Assembly (NCBI GenBank): GCA_031289515.1
Contig: JAITPH010000243.1
Location: 1 to 9,450 of the forward strand
Direction: 5' to 3'
Length of the DNA stretch: 9,450 nt
From: Tannerella sp.
GTDB taxonomy: Bacteria; Bacteroidota; Bacteroidia; Bacteroidales; Tannerellaceae
Shown one piece after another: positions 7,225 to 9,450 of this stretch; the first letter of the stretch is position 1; each line of letters begins with the position of its first letter. The notes under the pieces were generated by a model. The model ran no database searches and was not told where the DNA came from. It saw nothing but the letters and a program-made list of their open reading frames with translations. The translations under genes and the position numbers were made by a program.

Positions 7225-7788
7225 ATGGCAGCAGACATTAATCAAATCATTAAGAACGCTGAAGACAAGATGTCTTCGGCAATCGGCTATCTCGACGACG
7301 AACTTGCGCGCCTCCGCGCCGGAAAAGCCAATCCCAGAATACTGGACGGCGTCCGGGTGCCCTACTACGGCGAAATGACGCAGCTCACGAACGTCGCGTC
7401 AATCAACACTCCGGACGCAAAGACGTTGCTCGTCACGCCCTGGGACAGGAAACTGATAAAGGACATCGAAAAGGCGATCCTCAACTCGGACGTCGGCATC
7501 ACGCCGGAAAACAACGGCGAGGTAATCCGTCTGGGCATCCCTCCGCCTACGGAAGAACGCCGCCGCGCGCTCGCAAAACAGGCTAAACAGGAGGCCGAAA
7601 GCGCCAAGGTAAGCATCCGCAACGCTCGCCGCGACGTCATCGAGGCTCTCAAAAAGTCGGTGAAGGAAGGCGTCGCCGAAGACGTCGAGAAGGATGCGGA
7701 AGAAAAGGTTCAGAAGATTCACGACCGCTACATCAAGCGAATCGACGAGCTTTTCGCCGCCAAGGAAAAGGAAATAATGACGGTCTGA
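7225..7788 (+). CDS. frr: Ribosome recycling factor
   Basis: RRF works with EF-G to split the post-termination ribosome so its subunits can be reused. The 187 residues match the family length of about 185. Visible hallmarks are the N-terminal helix with DELARLRAGKANPRILDGVRV (split here as DELARLRAGK and ANPRILDGV), YYGEMTQLTNVASI, LLVTPWDRKLIKDIEKAI, the domain II stretch GITPENNGEVIRLGIPP, and the final helix RYIKRIDELFAAKEKEI. Longer starts in this frame run into pyrH and encode unrelated sequence, while ATG 7225 gives the normal MAADINQIIKNAEDKM opening and follows a promoter. The stop overlaps the rsgA start (TGATG), implying translational coupling. Confidence 0.96.
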   Translation: MAADINQIIKNAEDKMSSAIGYLDDELARLRAGKANPRILDGVRVPYYGEMTQLTNVASINTPDAKTLLVTPWDRKLIKDIEKAILNSDVGITPENNGEVIRLGIPPPTEERRRALAKQAKQEAESAKVSIRNARRDVIEALKKSVKEGVAEDVEKDAEEKVQKIHDRYIKRIDELFAAKEKEIMTV

Positions 7789-8720
7789 TGCACGGACTTG
7801 TAGTCAGGAACACGGGAAGCCGGTATACGGTGCATACGGCCGACGGTCGCACGGTGGAATGCCGGATCAAGGGTTCTTTCCGTCTGAAAGGCATCAAGAG
7901 CACGAATCCGGTCGTCATCGGCGACGGCGTAAGCATCGAGGAAAACGGCGGCGACGCGGCTTTCATCACCGCCATCGACGCGCGGCGCAACTACATGATT
8001 CGCCGCGCGTCGAACCTGTCGAAAGAGTCGCACATACTGGCTGCAAACATCGATCTTGCCGCGCTGATCGTGACGGTGAACTATCCCTCGACGTCGACCG
8101 TTTTTATCGACCGCTTCCTCGCTACGGCGGAGGCGTACCGCATTCCGGCGCAGCTGGTTTTTAACAAGATTGACCGCTACAGCGACGCGGATTTGGAGTA
8201 TATGAACGCGCTTTCGCACCTGTATGCGACGATTGGCTATCCCTGCACCGCTATTTGCGCGGCGACCGGCGAGGGCTTCGACGCGCTGAAGGCCATTCTT
8301 GCCGCCCGGACGACGCTCCTGTCGGGTCATTCGGGCGTCGGCAAGTCGACGATTATAAACAAACTCCTGCCCGGCTCGAATCTCCGTACGGGCGCGATTT
8401 CGGAGTATCATAAAAAGGGTGTTCACACGACGACTTTTTCGGAGATGCTGCCGCTGCCGGACGGCGGCTACGTGATAGACACGCCGGGCATAAAGGGCTT
8501 CGGCACAATCGAGATGTCGGGTGCGGAGACGGCGCATTACTTTCCGGAAATCTTCCGCGCCTCGTCGGACTGCCGCTTCCATAACTGCTCGCACCGCAAC
8601 GAGCCGGATTGCGCCGTCCTGAAGGCTCTCGACGATAACTTCATCAGCGAATCCCGCTACAAAAGCTACCTCAATATCCTCGAAGACAAGGACGGCAACA
8701 AGTATCGCGAAGCGTTTTGA
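7788..8720 (+). CDS. rsgA: Ribosome small subunit-dependent GTPase A
   Basis: RsgA binds the 30S subunit and uses GTP hydrolysis in its late maturation. The 310-residue protein shows the circularly permuted GTPase order that defines the family: G4 NKID (126-129) precedes the P-loop GHSGVGKS (180-187), followed by G3 DTPG (231-234). An N-terminal OB-fold covers roughly 1-65. The C-terminal zinc knuckle has Cys262, Cys267, His269 and Cys275 in DCRFHNCSHRNEPDC. THTTF-like switch sequence appears as HTTTF (213-217). The ATG shares its A with the frr TGA, so reinitiation after frr is likely. Pairing with frr places two ribosome-cycle factors in one transcript. No obvious terminator follows; repeat-rich DNA begins right after the stop. 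Confidence 0.96.
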   Translation: MHGLVVRNTGSRYTVHTADGRTVECRIKGSFRLKGIKSTNPVVIGDGVSIEENGGDAAFITAIDARRNYMIRRASNLSKESHILAANIDLAALIVTVNYPSTSTVFIDRFLATAEAYRIPAQLVFNKIDRYSDADLEYMNALSHLYATIGYPCTAICAATGEGFDALKAILAARTTLLSGHSGVGKSTIINKLLPGSNLRTGAISEYHKKGVHTTTFSEMLPLPDGGYVIDTPGIKGFGTIEMSGAETAHYFPEIFRASSDCRFHNCSHRNEPDCAVLKALDDNFISESRYKSYLNILEDKDGNKYREAF

Positions 8721-8769
8721 GCGGTTGAACGGCGGACGGCGGACGGCTGAAATTATCCGGCTACCGTCG

Positions 8770-8811
8770 GAAGTTTGAAGTTGAAAGGCTGAAGTCGAAA
8801 GTTTAAAGTTG
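8770..8811. repeat. Degenerate short-period tract (GAAGTTGAAAG-like)
   Basis: The stretch consists of imperfect 6-8 base words such as AAGTTTG, AAGTTG, AAGTCG and AAAGTTTA in direct succession. Similar tracts are common after genes in Bacteroidetes genomes. It has no clear dyad symmetry and no coding signal. A weaker echo, GTTGAAAGTC, occurs at 5019-5028 after the ATPase-nuclease gene. Confidence 0.5.
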
Positions 8812-8831
8812 TGGCATACATTCGTGTACCG

Positions 8832-8883
8832 CGTCATTGCGAGGAAATCACTAAACGAGTTTAGCAATTTCCTTATAATGACG
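8832..8883. repeat. Palindromic hairpin element, copy A (52 nt)
   Basis: The element starts CGTCATTGCGAGGAA and ends AATGACG. It can fold end to end: 7 bp (8832-8838 with 8877-8883), a 3x3 mismatch (GCG against TAT), 7 bp (8842-8848 with 8867-8873), a CA/CA mismatch, then 6 bp (8851-8856 with 8859-8864) around a GA turn. Its first 15 bases are identical to copy B; its centre is different. A 2-base turn is tight, so the apical pairs would partly open in RNA. Confidence 0.75.
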
Positions 8884-8920
8884 AAACCCGGAAATGCTAC
8901 GTCCAATAAAGGGCAGTCTG

Positions 8921-8990
8921 CCGTCATTGCGAGGAACGAAGCAATCCGGATATACAGGGCGCCGGATTGCTTCGTTCCTCGCAATGACGG
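8921..8990. repeat. Palindromic hairpin element, copy B, perfect 29-base arms
   Basis: Bases 8921-8949 are the exact reverse complement of 8962-8990, around a 12-base loop. The arm begins CCGTCATTGCGAGGAACGA. This CGTCATTGCGAGG...CAATCC type of sequence is a widespread palindromic repeat between bacterial genes and is known for producing spurious predicted peptides such as SLRGTKQS. It behaves like a REP- or MITE-type element; no transposase or RAYT gene is in this window. Confidence 0.85.
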
Positions 8991-9003
8991 ACATGACGCC
9001 ATT

Positions 9004-9061
9004 CCGTCATTCTATTCTTGACGGTCATGTCGACGGGAGGGAGACACGCCTGCAATGACGG
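9004..9061. repeat. Decayed third hairpin element, copy C
   Basis: CCGTCATT at 9004-9011 pairs exactly with AATGACGG at 9054-9061, and TGCAATGACGG matches the outer end of copy B. The interior is not self-complementary. It is best read as a degenerate member of the same family, 13 bases after copy B. Confidence 0.45.
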
Positions 9062-9086
9062 ATATTACGACGCTGTTAGGCGTGTC
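9043..9086. repeat. Nine-base inverted repeat with 26-base loop
   Basis: GACACGCCT (9043-9051) is the exact reverse complement of AGGCGTGTC (9078-9086). It interlocks with copy C, since its loop contains the right arm of that element. No T-run follows closely enough for an intrinsic terminator. Confidence 0.45.
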
Positions 9087-9202
9087 GTCTTTTGCTGCGT
9101 CGAAGTTTACGGCGAGTCTGCCGACTTGTCGAATTTAATTACTGCATTGTTTTTTCTTTTAACATGAATTATTTTTTCTGCCCTTGTCGCCTTCCGGAAG
9201 TC

Positions 9203-9450
9203 GTCACAACTATTGTGATCATATCCCGAACGTTTCGGGGAATCGTCACAGCTATTGTGATCATGTCCCGAACGTTTCGGGGAATCGTCACAACTATTGT
9301 GATCGTGTCCCGAACGTTTCGGGGAATCGTCACAACTATTGTGATCATGTCACGAACGTTTCGGGGAATCATCACAACTATTGTGATCATGTCCCGAACG
9401 TTTCGGGGAATCATCACAACTATTGTGATCATGTCCCGAACGTTTCGGGG
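9203..9450. repeat. 42-bp tandem repeat array, 5.9 copies, running off the window
   Basis: Units begin at 9203, 9245, 9287, 9329, 9371 and 9413; the last is cut at 38 bases by the window edge. Copies differ from consensus only at isolated positions: 9223 (unit 1), 9251 (unit 2), 9305 (unit 3), 9352 (unit 4), and the first base of units 5 and 6 (A instead of G). Each unit contains two dyads with 6-base arms and 3-base centres: TCACAA-CTA-TTGTGA (unit positions 2-16) and CCCGAA-CGT-TTCGGG (23-37). Because 42 is a multiple of 3, frames remain open across units; four of six are stop-free in the consensus. It is not a CRISPR array, as there are no spacers. It may be an intergenic minisatellite or the end of a repeat-protein gene. 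Confidence 0.95.

Larger units (their letters stand above)
8721..9450. other. Gene-free, repeat-rich region
   Basis: No convincing gene lies in these 730 bases. From left to right they hold a duplicated heptamer GGCGGAC (8731-8744), a degenerate GAAGTTGAAAG tract, two clear and one decayed hairpin elements, a long-loop inverted repeat, AT-rich DNA at 9131-9180, and the 42-bp tandem array. Short open frames here (for example + strand 8809-9021) are made of repeat sequence. Adjacent DNA outside the window decides whether the array lies between genes or inside one. Confidence 0.7.

Noticed and set aside
7728..9002. 424-residue open frame on the minus strand
   Set aside because: It is antisense to rsgA and then runs through the hairpin repeats; its start translates to the well-known repeat-derived SLRGTKQS-type peptide. 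No promoter or family resemblance.
8809..9021. 70-residue plus-strand frame after rsgA
   Set aside because: It is made almost entirely of hairpin copies A and B (peptides such as VIARNEAI and DCFVPRND are repeat translations).
9100..9160. Intrinsic terminator: imperfect stem 9100-9132 and T-run 9150-9160
   Set aside because: The T-run starts 17 bases after the stem and the stem has bulges, so it does not fit the standard form.
9203..9450. CRISPR array
   Set aside because: The 42-bp units follow one another directly with no unique spacers, and no cas genes are present.
9203..9450. Array of CRP/FNR-type operator sites (TGTGA/TCACA words)
   Set aside because: The half-sites are in the opposite order (TCACAA-N3-TTGTGA) and spacing differs from the CRP arrangement TGTGA-N6-TCACA; no gene start with a promoter is visible beside it.

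Overview
The window looks like chromosomal DNA from a member of the Bacteroidetes, most likely the order Bacteroidales. Three gene blocks are preceded by the Bacteroidetes sigma-factor -7 motif TAnnTTTG. The genes lack strong Shine-Dalgarno sites and have short A-rich leaders. A DUF5063 gene, a DEDDy exonuclease gene and an RlmI-like methyltransferase gene sit side by side, an arrangement I associate with this phylum. Genus or species cannot be named from this sequence. All confident genes are on the + strand.

Layout. Positions 1-44 may hold the last codons of an upstream gene. Positions 107-3343 form a very compact operon: fabD (malonyl-CoA:ACP transacylase), a DUF5063 protein, a 3'-5' exonuclease and a PUA-domain rRNA cytosine methyltransferase. 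Junctions are +1, +7 and -8 bases. Next, with its own -7 motif, is a 529-residue protein combining a P-loop AAA-type ATPase domain with a C-terminal PD-(D/E)XK nuclease-like domain (3425-5014). It is the only accessory-looking gene here. Then come an HD-domain dNTP triphosphohydrolase (dgt-like, 5083-6411), pyrH (UMP kinase, 6449-7159), and a promoter followed by frr (ribosome recycling factor) overlapping rsgA (30S-maturation GTPase), ending at 8720.

Functions. The genes cover basic growth: fatty-acid initiation (FabD), nucleotide supply and dNTP control (PyrH, Dgt), and ribosome biogenesis or turnover (RlmI-like, RsgA, Frr). The ATPase-nuclease is embedded in this set and has no evident link to it.

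The last 730 bases contain no supported gene and are repeat-rich. They hold a degenerate GAAGTTGAAAG-like tract, a cluster of two clear and one decayed palindromic elements beginning CGTCATTGCGAGGAA (one with perfect 29-base arms), and a 42-bp tandem array of almost six copies that runs off the right edge. Each array unit carries two 15-nt dyads of 6-3-6 design. Four of six frames through its consensus unit are stop-free, so coding cannot be judged from openness alone. The most unusual material in the window is this repeat block and the ATPase-nuclease gene. No CRISPR array, tRNA, rRNA, complete insertion sequence or recognisable defence operon was seen.
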